From assembly GCF_003048255.1 (NCBI RefSeq), contig NZ_CP028487.1, positions 2,852,001-2,916,000 on the forward strand: 64,000 bases of DNA. The letters run 5' to 3'. Below are positions 31,517-42,103 of this stretch, one piece after another. Within the stretch, counting starts at the first letter, position 1; every line of letters starts with the position of its first letter. A program made the translations under genes and the position numbers. The stretch comes from Yersinia massiliensis (GTDB lineage: Bacteria > Pseudomonadota > Gammaproteobacteria > Enterobacterales > Enterobacteriaceae). The notes under the pieces were generated by a model. The model searched no databases, had not been told where the DNA came from, and worked only from the letters and a program-made list of their open reading frames with translations.

Positions 31517-32531
31517 TTTTATCCTTTAGCGATTGACGATAAACTCGCACCGCTTGGTTATGACTGGCTAAATTGGTGGTAAAAGTATGCCCGCCCTTGC
31601 CATCTGCCACAAAATACAGGTAAGCCGTTTTCGCGGGGTGCGCAGCAGCGGTCAACGATGCCAGCCCTGGCATGGCGATAGGCGTCGGCGGTAGACCGGA
31701 AATAACGTAGGTATTATAAGGCGTCGGGGTATCTAAGTCTTTACGGCTTATGTTGCCATTATAATTATCGCCCATGCCATAAATGACTGTTGGGTCTGTT
31801 TGTAAGCGCATACCCATACGCAGACGGTTGATAAACACCGACGCCACTTTGGTCCGTTCCTCATTTACCGCGGTTTCTTTTTCGATGATGGATGCCATCG
31901 TGACCAGCTCACCCGGCGTTTTGTAAGGCAATGACTTATCTCGTCCTTGCCAGATTTCATCAACTGTTTTTTCCATCTTCACATGAGCACGTTTCAGTAA
32001 TGCCAGATCAGTCGTGCCAGCAGTGTAAGAATAGGTGTCAGGATAGAGCCAACCTTCAGGGTGCTCACTGTCTTTCAATCCCAGCAGTTTGGCAATCTCA
32101 GCATCACTCTTTCCCGCCAACACATGCTTCACGTATTTTGATTGCTGTAGCTCATCCATCCAGTCACGCAGCCGCTTACCTTCGATAAAGCGTACGGTAA
32201 ATTGTGCTTCTTTGCCGCTGGCAAGCAGCTGCAGCATCTCTCGAACCGTCATGCCAGGCGTAAAACGGTAAGTCCCCGCTTTAAACTGGGCTAACTCAGG
32301 CTCGATACGCAACAGCCAAGGGAATAAGCGAGTATTTTTAATCAGATGGTCACGTTGCAACAAATTCTCTAATGCAACCCGCCCCGTTCCTGTCGGAAGC
32401 TTAAAGAACGTTTCTTGCGTAATCGCCAATGGCTGATTAGCAAAGCGTTGTACTGCCTGATAGCCAGAAAGCAGTAATCCCACACAGATCACCACAAACA
32501 GGATTATTACTCTGGTACGTTTTATTTTCAT
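31506..32531 (-). CDS. mltG: Endolytic murein transglycosylase MltG
   Basis: MltG cuts nascent glycan strands within the chain and so sets their length. The 341-residue protein has a single N-terminal membrane helix (about residues 8-25), a LysM-like subdomain, and the YceG catalytic domain with the active Glu in [15 protein letters not shown] followed by [19 protein letters not shown]. It follows pabC by 53 bp and overlaps tmk. The position between folate and nucleotide genes is conserved in enterobacteria. Confidence 0.96.
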   Translation of the reverse strand: MKIKRTRVIILFVVICVGLLLSGYQAVQRFANQPLAITQETFFKLPTGTGRVALENLLQRDHLIKNTRLFPWLLRIEPELAQFKAGTYRFTPGMTVREMLQLLASGKEAQFTVRFIEGKRLRDWMDELQQSKYVKHVLAGKSDAEIAKLLGLKDSEHPEGWLYPDTYSYTAGTTDLALLKRAHVKMEKTVDEIWQGRDKSLPYKTPGELVTMASIIEKETAVNEERTKVASVFINRLRMGMRLQTDPTVIYGMGDNYNGNISRKDLDTPTPYNTYVISGLPPTPIAMPGLASLTAAAHPAKTAYLYFVADGKGGHTFTTNLASHNQAVRVYRQSLKDKNEQ

Positions 32532-32584
32532 CGGACAGCCATCTTCAAATTAATCGTATTCATAAATGGATAATAATGAGCCAT

Positions 32585-33391
32585 TTATATGTCGCAACAG
32601 TGCTGACTCAAAAAATCAAACAACTGTCGCGAATGGTATACTCGGTTATCCGCGCGATTCACCGGCAAAAGCGGCATCAGCGCATTACATATCATCACTT
32701 CATCTGCATCAGCCAAAACGTTTGGCGGTTGTGACACAACCTCTACCCGCCGGCCATGGGCGCTAAGGCAAGATATAATCTGCTGGCGCATGATGCCATC
32801 AACACCCGATAGACTGAGATCAGGTGTAAATATCACCTCTTTTCGACGCCAAAATAAATTAGCCGCACAGCATTCCACCAGCATGCCTTCAGTGTCAAGC
32901 ACCAGCGCCTCATCAGCCGTTGTGCGCTCAAGATGTGCACGAATCAATACTTGTTCCAGACGATTGAGGTGCTTCACACCCGCCAGCAATGGGTTGCGCG
33001 CCAAGGGTACTGGACTGAGCGCCAATGAGACGCCTCGCTCACGCCAGCTATGATATTGAGCAGGATAATCACTGAGAGAAATAATCCGCGTAGGATGCTG
33101 ACATGCCGTACCGCTATAACCTCGTCCGCCACTCCCCCGACTAATAATCACCTTCAGCACGCCCTCCTCGGTGTGGCCTCCCGCCTCAACCATTTCTTGA
33201 GTCAGTGCATTCCAGTTGACTGTCGGCATGAGTAAGCGTTCGGTCGCCTGCTGTAAACGTAATATGTGCTTATCCAGCCATACCACTCGCCCATCACAAA
33301 CCCTTGCTGTCGTAAAACAGCCATCACCAAACTGCACTGAGCGGTCAGACGCGGAAATCAAATTTTGCTCTACACCATTAATCCAGAACAT
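32585..33391 (-). CDS. pabC: Aminodeoxychorismate lyase
   Basis: PabC is the PLP-dependent lyase that turns 4-amino-4-deoxychorismate into p-aminobenzoate and pyruvate for folate synthesis. The 268-residue fold-type IV protein has VQFGDGCFTTARV at the start, the PLP lysine within AGVKHLNRLEQVLIRAHLE, and ECCAANLFWRRKEVIFTP. It follows fabF after a terminator and precedes mltG by 53 bp, the order found in E. coli. The identity to E. coli looks lower than for its neighbours, as is common for this enzyme. Confidence 0.95.
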   Translation of the reverse strand: MFWINGVEQNLISASDRSVQFGDGCFTTARVCDGRVVWLDKHILRLQQATERLLMPTVNWNALTQEMVEAGGHTEEGVLKVIISRGSGGRGYSGTACQHPTRIISLSDYPAQYHSWRERGVSLALSPVPLARNPLLAGVKHLNRLEQVLIRAHLERTTADEALVLDTEGMLVECCAANLFWRRKEVIFTPDLSLSGVDGIMRQQIISCLSAHGRRVEVVSQPPNVLADADEVMICNALMPLLPVNRADNRVYHSRQLFDFLSQHCCDI

Positions 33392-33516
33392 TCAGATTCT
33401 CTTTAAATGGGATGCGATAGTTTGTGGTCTGACAGTATCAGATTTAAACCTGTGATGTTTTCAGAACTGAGACAATTATTATTGAGGGATGTTTAGGTCA
33501 TGGAGGCGAGCCTAAT

Positions 33517-33542
33517 AAAAGACCCGGAAATCCGGGTCTTTT
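33517..33542 (-). terminator. Terminator between fabF and pabC
   Basis: A perfect 11-bp stem, AAAAGACCCGG / CCGGGTCTTTT, encloses a 4-base loop 27-52 bp after the fabF stop. It should stop much of the fab transcription before pabC. Confidence 0.9.
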
Positions 33543-33568
33543 AAACAGCATAAGTTTAGCGACCCAGA

Positions 33569-34810
33569 TTATACCTTACGGAAAACCAAAGAGCCGTTTG
33601 TGCCACCGAAGCCGAAGGAATTACACAGCGTGTATTCCATTTCTTTAACCTGACGGGCTTCATGAGGAACATAGTCCAAGTCACAACCTTCATCTGGGTT
33701 ATCCAGATTAATGGTTGCAGGTATGGCTTGATCACGTAGCGCCAGCACAGTAAAGATAGACTCAACCGCACCTGCTGCACCTAATAAGTGCCCAGTCATG
33801 GATTTGGTGGAACTGACCATCACTTTACGGGCATCTTCACCAAATACAGACTTAACCGCCTGCGTTTCGGCTTTATCGCCAGCAGGAGTAGATGTACCGT
33901 GAGCATTGATATAACCGATTTGAGCCGTCGTCACACCTGCATCACGTAATGCATTGACCATTGCCAGCGCTGCGCCAGAACCGTCTTCCGGTGGTGAGGT
34001 CATATGATAGGCATCGCTGCTCATACCAAACCCAACCACTTCTGCATAGATTTTCGCGCCACGTTTTTTCGCATGTTCGTACTCTTCAAGTACCATCATG
34101 CCTGCACCATCACCCAGCACGAAACCATCACGGTCTTTATCCCATGGGCGGCTAGCGGCCTGTGGGTTATCGTTACGGGTGGACAATGCACGTGCTGCGC
34201 CAAAACCACCGACACCTAATGGTGTACTGGCTTTTTCAGCCCCACCCGCCACCATGACATCTGCATCATTGTAAGCAATGATACGCGCCGCGTGACCGAT
34301 GTTGTGCACACCTGAAGTACATGCTGTCGCAATAGAGATACTGGGCCCACGCAGACCATACATAATGGTCAGATGGCCAGCAATCATATTCACGATAGTT
34401 GAAGGCACGAAGAAGGGACTGATTTTACGAGGGCCACCGTTCACCAGCGAGGTGTGGTTTTCCTCAATCAAACCCAAGCCACCAATACCCGAGCCAATAG
34501 CGGCCCCGATACGAGAGGCATTGGCCTCTGTGACTTCGAGCCCGGAGTCTTGCATGGCTTGCATGCCAGCGGCAACACCGTACTGTATGAAGGCATCCAT
34601 TTTGCGTGCATCTTTACGCGAAATGTAATCTTCACAATTAAAATCTTTCACTAAGCCAGCAAATCGCGTTGCATAGGCACTAGTATCGAAATGGTCGATC
34701 AGGCTGATGCCACTCTGCCCGGCAAGAACAGCTTTCCATGTGGATTCGACTGTATTACCGACAGGAGACAACATGCCCAGTCCAGTCACAACAACTCGAC
34801 GCTTAGACAC
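33569..34810 (-). CDS. fabF: 3-oxoacyl-ACP synthase II
   Basis: FabF is a condensing enzyme of fatty-acid elongation and adjusts cis-vaccenate content with temperature. The 413 residues match the family. The catalytic Cys is in [12 protein letters not shown], the two catalytic His in [14 protein letters not shown] and [11 protein letters not shown], and [14 protein letters not shown] lies at the end. It follows acpP by 94 bp, a gap that contains a terminator-like hairpin, and is followed by its own terminator. Confidence 0.98.
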   Translation of the reverse strand: MSKRRVVVTGLGMLSPVGNTVESTWKAVLAGQSGISLIDHFDTSAYATRFAGLVKDFNCEDYISRKDARKMDAFIQYGVAAGMQAMQDSGLEVTEANASRIGAAIGSGIGGLGLIEENHTSLVNGGPRKISPFFVPSTIVNMIAGHLTIMYGLRGPSISIATACTSGVHNIGHAARIIAYNDADVMVAGGAEKASTPLGVGGFGAARALSTRNDNPQAASRPWDKDRDGFVLGDGAGMMVLEEYEHAKKRGAKIYAEVVGFGMSSDAYHMTSPPEDGSGAALAMVNALRDAGVTTAQIGYINAHGTSTPAGDKAETQAVKSVFGEDARKVMVSSTKSMTGHLLGAAGAVESIFTVLALRDQAIPATINLDNPDEGCDLDYVPHEARQVKEMEYTLCNSFGFGGTNGSLVFRKV

Positions 34811-34846
34811 GGTTGTCCTCCAGGGAGGGAAAATAACACTTAGGAC

Positions 34847-34879
34847 AAAAAAAACTTAGGCGGTCGAGTGACCGCCTAA
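34847..34879 (-). terminator. Terminator/attenuator between acpP and fabF
   Basis: On the minus strand TTAGGCGGTC-actc-GACCGCCTAA is followed by G and eight T. It lies 26 bp after the acpP stop. Partial readthrough would make acpP RNA far more abundant than fabF RNA, which suits the known abundance of ACP. Confidence 0.9.
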
Positions 34880-34904
34880 CTATCTAAACTTAAAGCATGT
34901 ACGC

Positions 34905-35141
34905 TTACTGCTGGTTAGCGTTGATAAAATCAATAGCTGCCTGAACAGTAGTGATTTTTTCTGCTTCTTCGTCTGGAATCTCAGTATCAAATTCTTCTTC
35001 CAGAGCCATTACCAGCTCAACGGTGTCCAGAGAATCCGCGCCAAGATCTTCAACGAAAGAAGCACTGTTCTTCACTTCGTCTTCTTTAACACCCAGTTGT
35101 TCAACGATGATTTTCTTAACGCGTTCTTCGATAGTGCTCAT
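34905..35141 (-). CDS. acpP: Acyl carrier protein
   Basis: ACP carries growing acyl chains on a 4'-phosphopantetheine arm. The 78-residue acidic protein has the attachment serine in the DSL motif ([21 protein letters not shown], Ser at about 37 counting Met) and is nearly identical to E. coli AcpP. It lies 153 bp after fabG, so it probably has its own promoter there, and is followed by a strong terminator before fabF. Confidence 0.99.
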
Positions 35142-35294
35142 ACTCTTAAATTTCCTATCAAAACTCGCTTTCGCGATGGTTTTCGTAGTTTATAAAATGT
35201 TGAAAAAGATGCAACTAAATCTCGGCTGGTCGAACCACGATTTTATGCTATTTTGCGGTTTTCACCTCAAAAAATGCAAATACTTTCGTGATTT

Positions 35295-36029
35295 TTAAAT
35301 CATATACATGCCGCCATTGACATGTAACGTTTCACCAGAGATATAGCTGGCCTCATCAGAGGCTAAAAATGCAACAGCGCTGGCGATTTCTTTAGCTTGC
35401 CCAAGCCGGTTAGCTGGTACTTGGGCTAAAATGCCTGCGCGTTGATCATCTGTCAACGCCGTCGTCATGTCTGTCTCAATAAAGCCAGGTGCCACAACGT
35501 TGACAGTAATGCCACGTGAAGCAACCTCACGCGCCAAAGACTTGCTAAAACCGATCAGACCCGCTTTAGCTGCCGCGTAGTTAACCTGCCCCGCATTGCC
35601 CATTGTCCCCACTACAGACCCAATGGTGATGATACGCCCAAAACGCTTTTTCATCATAGCTCGCATTACCGCTTTTGACAGACGGAACACGGAAGTCAGA
35701 TCAGTGTCAATAATATCTTGCCACTCTTCGTCCTTCATACGCATCAGCAGGTTATCACGCGTAATACCTGCATTATTCACTAAAATGTCAACTTCGCCAA
35801 ATTCCGCACGAATCGTTGCCAAAACAGACTCGATTGATGCAGGATCCACGACATTCAGCATTAAACCTTTGCCACTCTCGCCCAAATAGGCGCTGATTGC
35901 TTCAGCGCCCTTTTCACTCGTCGCTGTACCAATAACACGGGCACCACGTTCAGCCAATAATTCTGCAATCGCACGGCCAATACCGCGGCTAGCGCCTGTT
36001 ACCAGCGCAATTTTTCCTTCGAAGCTCAT
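35295..36029 (-). CDS. fabG: 3-oxoacyl-ACP reductase
   Basis: FabG is the NADPH-dependent reductase of each fatty-acid elongation cycle. The 244-residue short-chain dehydrogenase has the cofactor motif TGASRGIGRAIA, NNAGITRDNLLMRM, the catalytic Ser in GSVVGTMGN, and YAAAKAG with Tyr and Lys. I chose the ATG at 36029 (MSFEGKIALVTG), which has GAGGATAAC just upstream. Eight further in-frame residues upstream would reach toward fabD and are not in the family. It lies 13 bp after fabD. Confidence 0.98.
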   Translation of the reverse strand: MSFEGKIALVTGASRGIGRAIAELLAERGARVIGTATSEKGAEAISAYLGESGKGLMLNVVDPASIESVLATIRAEFGEVDILVNNAGITRDNLLMRMKDEEWQDIIDTDLTSVFRLSKAVMRAMMKKRFGRIITIGSVVGTMGNAGQVNYAAAKAGLIGFSKSLAREVASRGITVNVVAPGFIETDMTTALTDDQRAGILAQVPANRLGQAKEIASAVAFLASDEASYISGETLHVNGGMYMI

Positions 36030-36042
36030 GTTATCCTCTATT

Positions 36043-36972
36043 TTAGTTTTCAAGCGCGTTCGTCAGTGTTGCCACATCGTTTACTGGTGCTGCGGCTAAC
36101 GTGTCAACGATACGCTTAGTTAAGCCAGTCAAGACCTTACCTGGCCCAACTTCTAACAGCAGCTCAACGCCTTCTGCTGCAATAAATTCAACACTTTCAG
36201 TCCAACGTACCGGATTATACAGCTGACGCACCAATGCGCTACGGATAGCCTCTGGTGACACTTCAGTTTTCACGTCTACGTTATTCACGACAGGGAAAAT
36301 AGGTGCCTGGAATTCAATATTTTCCAGTGCTTCTGCCAGCTTATCGGCAGCAGGTTTCATCAACGCACAGTGAGACGGTACGCTGACAGGTAAAGGTAAA
36401 GCTCGTTTTGCCCCCGCAGCTTTACACGCTGTGCCCGCACGTTCTACGGCCTCTTTATTACCTGCAATCACCACTTGGCCTGGTGAGTTAAAGTTGACTG
36501 GTGAAACAACCTGCCCTTGGGCAGACTCTTCACAGGCTTTGGCAATGGATTCATTATCCAGACCAATAATGGCGTACATCGCACCCGTACCTTCAGGTAC
36601 GGCTTCTTGCATCAGTTTACCGCGTAATTCAACCAGACTGACCGCCTGTTTGAAATCCAGTACACCAGCACAAACCAACGCTGAGTATTCACCCAAGCTA
36701 TGGCCAGCCATCAACGTAGGCAATTTACCACCTTGATGCTGCCAAACACGCCAGATAGCAACGGATGCTGTCAGTAAAGCTGGTTGTGTTTGCCACGTTT
36801 TATTCAGTTCTTCTGCTGGGCCTTGTTGCACTAACTGCCACAAATCGTAACCCAAGACCGATGATGCTTCACTGAAGGTTGCTTCAACTATCGGAAATTG
36901 TGCGGCCAAATCAGCCAGCATGCCAAGGGATTGAGACCCTTGGCCTGGAAATACCATTGCAAATTTCGACAT
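36043..36972 (-). CDS. fabD: Malonyl-CoA:ACP transacylase
   Basis: FabD loads malonyl groups onto ACP. The 309-residue protein starts MSKFAMVFPGQGSQSLGML and has the serine nucleophile in MAGHSLGEYSALV, with the His partner in SVPSHCALM. It lies between fabH (37 bp upstream) and fabG (13 bp downstream) in the conserved cluster. Confidence 0.98.
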   Translation of the reverse strand: MSKFAMVFPGQGSQSLGMLADLAAQFPIVEATFSEASSVLGYDLWQLVQQGPAEELNKTWQTQPALLTASVAIWRVWQHQGGKLPTLMAGHSLGEYSALVCAGVLDFKQAVSLVELRGKLMQEAVPEGTGAMYAIIGLDNESIAKACEESAQGQVVSPVNFNSPGQVVIAGNKEAVERAGTACKAAGAKRALPLPVSVPSHCALMKPAADKLAEALENIEFQAPIFPVVNNVDVKTEVSPEAIRSALVRQLYNPVRWTESVEFIAAEGVELLLEVGPGKVLTGLTKRIVDTLAAAPVNDVATLTNALEN

Positions 36973-37009
36973 TCTGCATTCCTGTTAAATCAAAAGAATC
37001 GCTATAGGC

Positions 37010-37963
37010 TTAAAAACGAACTAACGCAGAGCCCCAAGTGAAGCCGCCACCAAATGCTTCCAACAGCACTAACTGCCCGCGTTGAATGCGACCATCTCGT
37101 ACTGCTTCATCTAGCGCTGCAGGTACCGATGCCGCAGAGGTGTTACCATGACGATCAAGCGTGACCACCACTTTATCCATCCCCATACCGAGTTTTTTAG
37201 CCGTTGCGCTAATAATACGCAGGTTGGCTTGATGCGGCACAAGCCAATCCAGCGCTGAGCGATCCAGATTATTGGCCTGCAATGTCTCATCCACTATGTG
37301 GGCAAGCTCAGTCACTGCCACTTTAAAGACTTCATTTCCTGCCATCGTCACGTAGGCAGGTTGATCTTGCTGTTGGCGATCTTGATACGGCAATGCGAGC
37401 AATTCGCCATAACGACCATCAGCATGCAGATGGGTCGAAATAATGCCCTGTTGTTCAGATGCGCCCAAGACGACAGCGCCAGCGCCATCACCAAACAGAA
37501 TAATTGTGCCACGGTCTTCTGGATTCAGTGCGCGTGATAATACGTCTGAACCGATAACGATGGCATGCTTGACCGCACCACTTTTGACATACTGATCCGC
37601 AACGCTCAATGCGTAGGTGAAACCTGCACAGGCCGCAGCCAAATCGAACGAAGCGGCATCTTTGATGCCCAGCATTTGCTGTACCTGACAGGCCGAGCTT
37701 GGGAAAGCATGACTTGAGGAGGTTGTCGCGACGATGATCAGCCCGATGTCGTTTTTATCGATACCAGCCATTTCCAGCGCTTTTTCAGCTGCGTGGAAAC
37801 CCATGGTCGCGACTGTTTCATCGAGCCCAGCAATACGCCGCTCACGAATACCTGTCCGAGTAACAATCCACTCGTCCGACGTATCCACCATTTTTTCTAA
37901 ATCAGCATTACTGCGCACTTGTACGGGCAGATAACTCCCCGTACCGAGAATCTTAGTATACAT
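37010..37963 (-). CDS. fabH: 3-oxoacyl-ACP synthase III
   Basis: FabH starts fatty-acid synthesis by joining acetyl-CoA to malonyl-ACP. The 317-residue enzyme has the catalytic Cys in [13 protein letters not shown] (about 112), His in [12 protein letters not shown], and Asn in [12 protein letters not shown]. It ends [17 protein letters not shown] as in E. coli. It begins six bases after plsX, so the two are likely coupled. Confidence 0.98.
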   Translation of the reverse strand: MYTKILGTGSYLPVQVRSNADLEKMVDTSDEWIVTRTGIRERRIAGLDETVATMGFHAAEKALEMAGIDKNDIGLIIVATTSSSHAFPSSACQVQQMLGIKDAASFDLAAACAGFTYALSVADQYVKSGAVKHAIVIGSDVLSRALNPEDRGTIILFGDGAGAVVLGASEQQGIISTHLHADGRYGELLALPYQDRQQQDQPAYVTMAGNEVFKVAVTELAHIVDETLQANNLDRSALDWLVPHQANLRIISATAKKLGMGMDKVVVTLDRHGNTSAASVPAALDEAVRDGRIQRGQLVLLEAFGGGFTWGSALVRF

Positions 37964-37969
37964 GTACGA

Positions 37970-39004
37970 TCAGTCACTCTTGGGTAATACCGCTTCAAGG
38001 CGCGCGGCAATCCGTTGAGGAACTTGCCGCTGCACCGCCTGCACAGCCTGTTCGATGGCAACGGCAAATGCGCGTTGATTCGCCGCACCGTGGCTCTTAA
38101 TTACGATACCCCGTAATCCTAACAGACATGCACCATTATACTGGTCGGGGTTCAAATGACCGAACCGCTTTGCCACACGTTTTTGCAGCCAACGCCCAAT
38201 GAGTTTAAGCCACCAGGATTGTTTACCGCTTTCGCCCGATGACTTGAGCAGTGACAAGAACATTCTTATCACACCTTCCATGGTCTTTAGAGTGACGTTA
38301 CCCACGAAGCCGTCACAAACCATTACATCAGTCTTTCCAGTCAGCAAATCATTGCCTTCCAGATAGCCAATATAATTGATTGCCGGTGTATTTTTTAATA
38401 CTGCGGCGGCTTCGCGGATATTATCTAGCCCCTTAGTTTCCTCTTCGCCGATATTAAGCAAAGCAACACGTGGGTTCGTTATTCCAACAACTTCTTCTGC
38501 CATCACCGATCCCATGACAGCAAATTGCACCAACATTGTACTATCACATTCAACGTTAGCGCCTAAATCTAGTACCACTGTCTTACTACGCTGTTGGTTA
38601 GGAATGACGGTCATTAACGCCGGACGCTCTATTCCGTCCAGTGGCGTAAGCATCATCTTCGCCAACCCCATCAATACCCCTGTATTCCCTGCACTAACAC
38701 AAGCTTGGGCATCACCGTTTTTGACAAGCTCCAATGCGACACGCATAGAAGTCCCGCGGCTGGCACGAATGGCTTGTGAGAGTTTAGCATCGCTGGCAAT
38801 AACATGCTCAGCAGGAATTACTTGTAACCTCTCCAGCAACAAAGGAGTGGCATTGACAAGTAACGGATTGAGAGTGTCGGGATTCCCGACCAGCAAGAGT
38901 TTTAGCTGTGGATTAGAGGCCAGTGCCTGCAATGAAGCAGGCACTGTGACGCAGGGACCGAAGTCCCCACCCATTGCATCTAACGCCAGGGTTAGACAAG
39001 TCAA
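37970..39004 (-). CDS. plsX: Phosphate acyltransferase PlsX
   Basis: PlsX makes acyl-phosphate from acyl-ACP for phospholipid synthesis. The 344-residue product starts with [13 protein letters not shown], the family N terminus, and includes [13 protein letters not shown] and [15 protein letters not shown]. The start at 39004 is a natural match to the family, although I did not see a strong ribosome-binding site. rpmF lies 33 bp upstream and fabH six bases downstream. Confidence 0.96.
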   Translation of the reverse strand: MTCLTLALDAMGGDFGPCVTVPASLQALASNPQLKLLLVGNPDTLNPLLVNATPLLLERLQVIPAEHVIASDAKLSQAIRASRGTSMRVALELVKNGDAQACVSAGNTGVLMGLAKMMLTPLDGIERPALMTVIPNQQRSKTVVLDLGANVECDSTMLVQFAVMGSVMAEEVVGITNPRVALLNIGEEETKGLDNIREAAAVLKNTPAINYIGYLEGNDLLTGKTDVMVCDGFVGNVTLKTMEGVIRMFLSLLKSSGESGKQSWWLKLIGRWLQKRVAKRFGHLNPDQYNGACLLGLRGIVIKSHGAANQRAFAVAIEQAVQAVQRQVPQRIAARLEAVLPKSD

Positions 39005-39037
39005 GGTATCGCCTTGCTAAAGATTAGCAAGTACTAC

Positions 39038-39217
<180 letters not shown>

Positions 39218-39742
39218 TTAATTACTTTTCTTTAAACTGGCTAATACGGCAAATGGATTAGGTTTCTCCACCTCTGCAGGCAGTTTACCAAATACCATGT
39301 CCGCCTCGGACACTTCACAGTGTTCAGAATCATGTACCGGAACGACAGGCAGTGAAAGAATAATTTCGTCTTCAATCATTGCCAGCAGATCGACTTCGCC
39401 AAACTCGTCGACTTCAATCGGCTCGTACGCTTCCGGTAATGCTTCAGCCTGCTCATCATTGACGATCGGGCTAAAACAATACGTTGTATGAACATGGTGT
39501 GCAAACGTGTTATTACAGCGCTGGCACATCAATGTGACATCGACATCCGCATGACCTGTAATAACCGCCAGGCGCTGATTATCGATATTAAACGATAATG
39601 AGGCCACGACATCGCTGTCCACACTTACCACTGAATCGGCTACTCGTGTAACCTGCTCAGGCGAATAGATACCTGCGTAGTCTAAACGTTTCTGAGCGGT
39701 ACGAACCGCATCAATGGTCAGGGGTAATTTTACCTTTTGCAT
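39218..39742 (-). CDS. yceD: YceD, 23S rRNA accumulation protein
   Basis: YceD is needed for normal 23S rRNA accumulation in several bacteria and plants (DUF177 family). The 174-residue protein has a CxxC pair in [12 protein letters not shown] and an acidic C-terminal half ([30 protein letters not shown]). It starts [22 protein letters not shown] like E. coli YceD. It heads the large minus-strand cluster and is divergent from maf, with 141 bp between their starts. Confidence 0.95.
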   Translation of the reverse strand: MQKVKLPLTIDAVRTAQKRLDYAGIYSPEQVTRVADSVVSVDSDVVASLSFNIDNQRLAVITGHADVDVTLMCQRCNNTFAHHVHTTYCFSPIVNDEQAEALPEAYEPIEVDEFGEVDLLAMIEDEIILSLPVVPVHDSEHCEVSEADMVFGKLPAEVEKPNPFAVLASLKKSN

Positions 39743-39883
39743 AGGGCGCGCATATTAACTTTGTAACGACATAGAGTCAAAGAAAAAGGCCGTTTTACCG
39801 CACCTTTCACCAATATTCGCTTCCGAAGCGGCAGACAGTTTAAGATGCCTGATTAAATTTCGCCACGGTTTATGGAAAATATT

Positions 39884-40465
39884 ATGCCGCAACTTGTTCT
39901 AGCCTCAACGTCTTCTTATCGTCGCGCCCTGCTCGAAAAACTGCAATTGCCCTTTATTAGCGCAGCACCAAAGGCCGATGAAACACCCTTGCGGGGGGAA
40001 TTGGCTGATGCGCTAGTGCAGCGGTTGGCACTTGCCAAAGCCCAAGCACTGGCTGACGCTTATCCACAACATGTGATTATTGGTTCAGATCAAGTATGTG
40101 TAATTAACGGTCAAATCGTCGGAAAACCCCATAACCATGCAAATGCGCTAAAACAATTACAGCAAGCCAGTGGGCAATGTGTGACCTTTTATACTGGGTT
40201 GGCGCTGGTCAATACCGCCACAGGTCACATCAATTGTGTTTGCGAAACGTTTGATGTTTATTTTCGGACCTTAAGCGAAGCCGAAATAAATGGCTATTTA
40301 ATGAGAGAGCAGCCGTGGAATTGTGCTGGTAGTTTTAAAAGTGAAGGGTTGGGTATCACATTATTTGAACGGTTGTCTGGGCGTGACCCAAATACCCTGA
40401 TCGGCCTGCCGCTCATTACCCTCACCCAAATGCTAATTGAGCAAGGGATAAATCCATTACTGTAG
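39884..40465 (+). CDS. yceF: Maf-like nucleotide pyrophosphatase YceF
   Basis: YceF is a Maf/HAM1-type house-cleaning pyrophosphatase, described in E. coli as acting on 7-methyl-GTP. The 193-residue protein has the Maf motifs [24 protein letters not shown], the metal-binding IIGSDQVC, and [31 protein letters not shown] chose the ATG at 39884 (MPQLVLAS) rather than the in-frame ATG at 39872, because it matches the family and GGAAA lies just upstream. It converges on rluC through a long AT-rich hairpin. Confidence 0.95.
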   Translation: MPQLVLASTSSYRRALLEKLQLPFISAAPKADETPLRGELADALVQRLALAKAQALADAYPQHVIIGSDQVCVINGQIVGKPHNHANALKQLQQASGQCVTFYTGLALVNTATGHINCVCETFDVYFRTLSEAEINGYLMREQPWNCAGSFKSEGLGITLFERLSGRDPNTLIGLPLITLTQMLIEQGINPLL

Positions 40466-40473
40466 ACAAATTT

Positions 40474-40520
40474 TTCTAACATCATTATTTAACAATAAAT
40501 GTTTAATAATGATGTTAGAA
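40474..40520. terminator. Bidirectional AT-rich terminator between yceF and rluC
   Basis: A 16-bp stem, TTCTAACATCATTATT / AATAATGATGTTAGAA, extends by three more pairs beyond one mismatch. A T run precedes the left arm and an A-rich tract follows the right arm. It lies just after yceF, with rluC ending on the other side. Confidence 0.75.
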
Positions 40521-40570
40521 CATACGTTTTTGAAAAAAATGACGAATGGCAATTTTCTCATGCGCTCACA

Positions 40571-41530
40571 TTAAGCTGCCGATTTTTTACGCAACACCTG
40601 CAAGCAATGGCGTAACTGATTATCGAGAGGAGCCTCAATACGCATTGTTTCACCGGTATTCGGATGCTCAAAACGTAGAGCCGCAGCATGCAAGAATAAG
40701 CGATGCAGACCGGTTCCCTGCAATTGCTGATCAAACTCACGGTCACCGTAGCGATCATCAAAAGCAATTGGGTGCCCTGCATGCAACGCATGAACACGAA
40801 TCTGATGAGTCCGACCTGTAATGGGACTAGCTTTAACCAGCGTCGCATGCTCGAAACGCTCTTCCACTTTGAACCGCGTTTCTGAAGGTTTACCTTCACT
40901 ACTAACCTTCACCACACGCTCGCCACTTTGCATAATATTCTTCAGCAGAGGTGCTTGTACCGCTTTGCAGTGAGACTGCCACTGACCACGCACTAGCGCT
41001 AAATAGTCCTTCTGCATTCCTTTTAAACGCAACTGTTCATGCAACGAGCGCAACGCAGAGCGTTTTTTAGCGACCAACAAGACACCGGAAGTATCGCGGT
41101 CGAGGCGGTGGACTAGCTCCAGAAAACGCGCTTCAGGGCGCAATGCACGTAATGCCTCAATCACGCCGAAACTCAAACCACTGCCACCGTGTACTGCTGT
41201 GCCTGAAGGCTTATTCAGCACTAAGAGGTAATCATCCTCAAATAAAATGCAATCGGCCAGTGCCGCCACTTTATCAAGCTTCGCAGAGACTTGGACCTCT
41301 TCGCGCTCTGCAACACGCACCGGAGGAACACGCACCACGTCACCGTCAGCCAGTTTATATTCTGGCTTAATGCGGCCCTTATTCACGCGAACCTCACCTT
41401 TACGCACGATACGGTAGATCATACTTTTTGGCACACCCTTCAATTTGGTGAGCAAAAAGTTATCTATCCGCTGGCCCGCTTCATCGGCAGAAATGGTGAT
41501 TAATTGTACTGCTGGATTATTCGTTTTCAT
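40571..41530 (-). CDS. rluC: 23S rRNA pseudouridine(955/2504/2580) synthase RluC
   Basis: RluC makes three pseudouridines in 23S rRNA. The 319-residue protein has an N-terminal S4 RNA-binding domain (GQRIDNFLLTKLKGVPKSMIYRIVRKGEVRVN), then the RluA-type catalytic domain with the active Asp in ELVHRLDRDTSGVLLVAKK and RTHQIRVHALHAGHP. I chose the ATG at 41530 (MKTNNPAVQLITI); 21 further in-frame residues upstream are not in the family. It is divergent from rne, with a long regulatory region between them. Confidence 0.97.
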   Translation of the reverse strand: MKTNNPAVQLITISADEAGQRIDNFLLTKLKGVPKSMIYRIVRKGEVRVNKGRIKPEYKLADGDVVRVPPVRVAEREEVQVSAKLDKVAALADCILFEDDYLLVLNKPSGTAVHGGSGLSFGVIEALRALRPEARFLELVHRLDRDTSGVLLVAKKRSALRSLHEQLRLKGMQKDYLALVRGQWQSHCKAVQAPLLKNIMQSGERVVKVSSEGKPSETRFKVEERFEHATLVKASPITGRTHQIRVHALHAGHPIAFDDRYGDREFDQQLQGTGLHRLFLHAAALRFEHPNTGETMRIEAPLDNQLRHCLQVLRKKSAA

Positions 41531-41970
41531 GGTGCGCGATTCTAAATACACCGAGGAATTAGCGCCACCCCTTTTTATGTGCTTAACTGTCATTCTGGCT
41601 AATTAGAGATATCGTTTGCGTACATTTATTGTTTAATAAGACAACGATAGCCGCAAACACTGTGATAACAGTAAAAGAATCTTTATGTAGACAGGTAAAG
41701 TCATCTTGCTATATCAGTGTCAGCAATGGAATAATGTCACTAATTCTGCGTTGATTCTCGTTAGACCAAGAGACTTGTGGAATATAAAAATTTGCCTGAT
41801 CACACAAAAACGCAGCAATGGCGTAAGACGTAATGTGAAATCAAGCAATTAGCGGGCTGCGGGTTGCAGCTTGGTCGGCAAGTGGGTAACGCTCTGTTGT
41901 CTTATATTCAGAAGCGACCCTATATATAAAAGTGCTGTTTTTCAGAGCGAAACACAGGCTTACCGAAATA
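41531..41970. other. Promoter-side part of the rluC-rne intergenic region
   Basis: No gene was found here. It must hold the rluC promoter on the minus strand and the rne promoter or promoters. In E. coli the rne leader is about 360 nt, which would put the start of transcription near 41740, but I could not pick a convincing -35/-10 pair. Confidence 0.5.
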
Positions 41971-42060
41971 ATGCGCCCCTATGCAGGCGACAACCGTGAG
42001 GTTGACGGCTTTGCTAGAAGACTCGGGGTCATCGGTATACCCGACCATGAGGTTATTTTG
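41971..42060 (+). ncRNA. rne 5' leader autoregulatory element (rne5 type)
   Basis: The stretch with GCGACAACCGTGAGGTTGAC, GGCTTTGCTAGAAGACTCGG and the paired CGGTATACCCGACC closely follows the E. coli rne leader around hairpins hp2 and hp3. There RNase E binds and cuts its own mRNA, giving feedback control. It ends about 43 bases before the rne start codon. The match is from memory of the E. coli leader. Confidence 0.8.
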
Positions 42061-42103
42061 CCCGCAGTTCTAACGCCAATGTAAAAATAACGAGTAAGTT
42101 AAG

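Noticed and set aside
38376..39020. 214-codon forward frame opposite plsX
   Set aside because: It lies entirely antisense to the certain plsX gene and has no recognisable domain.
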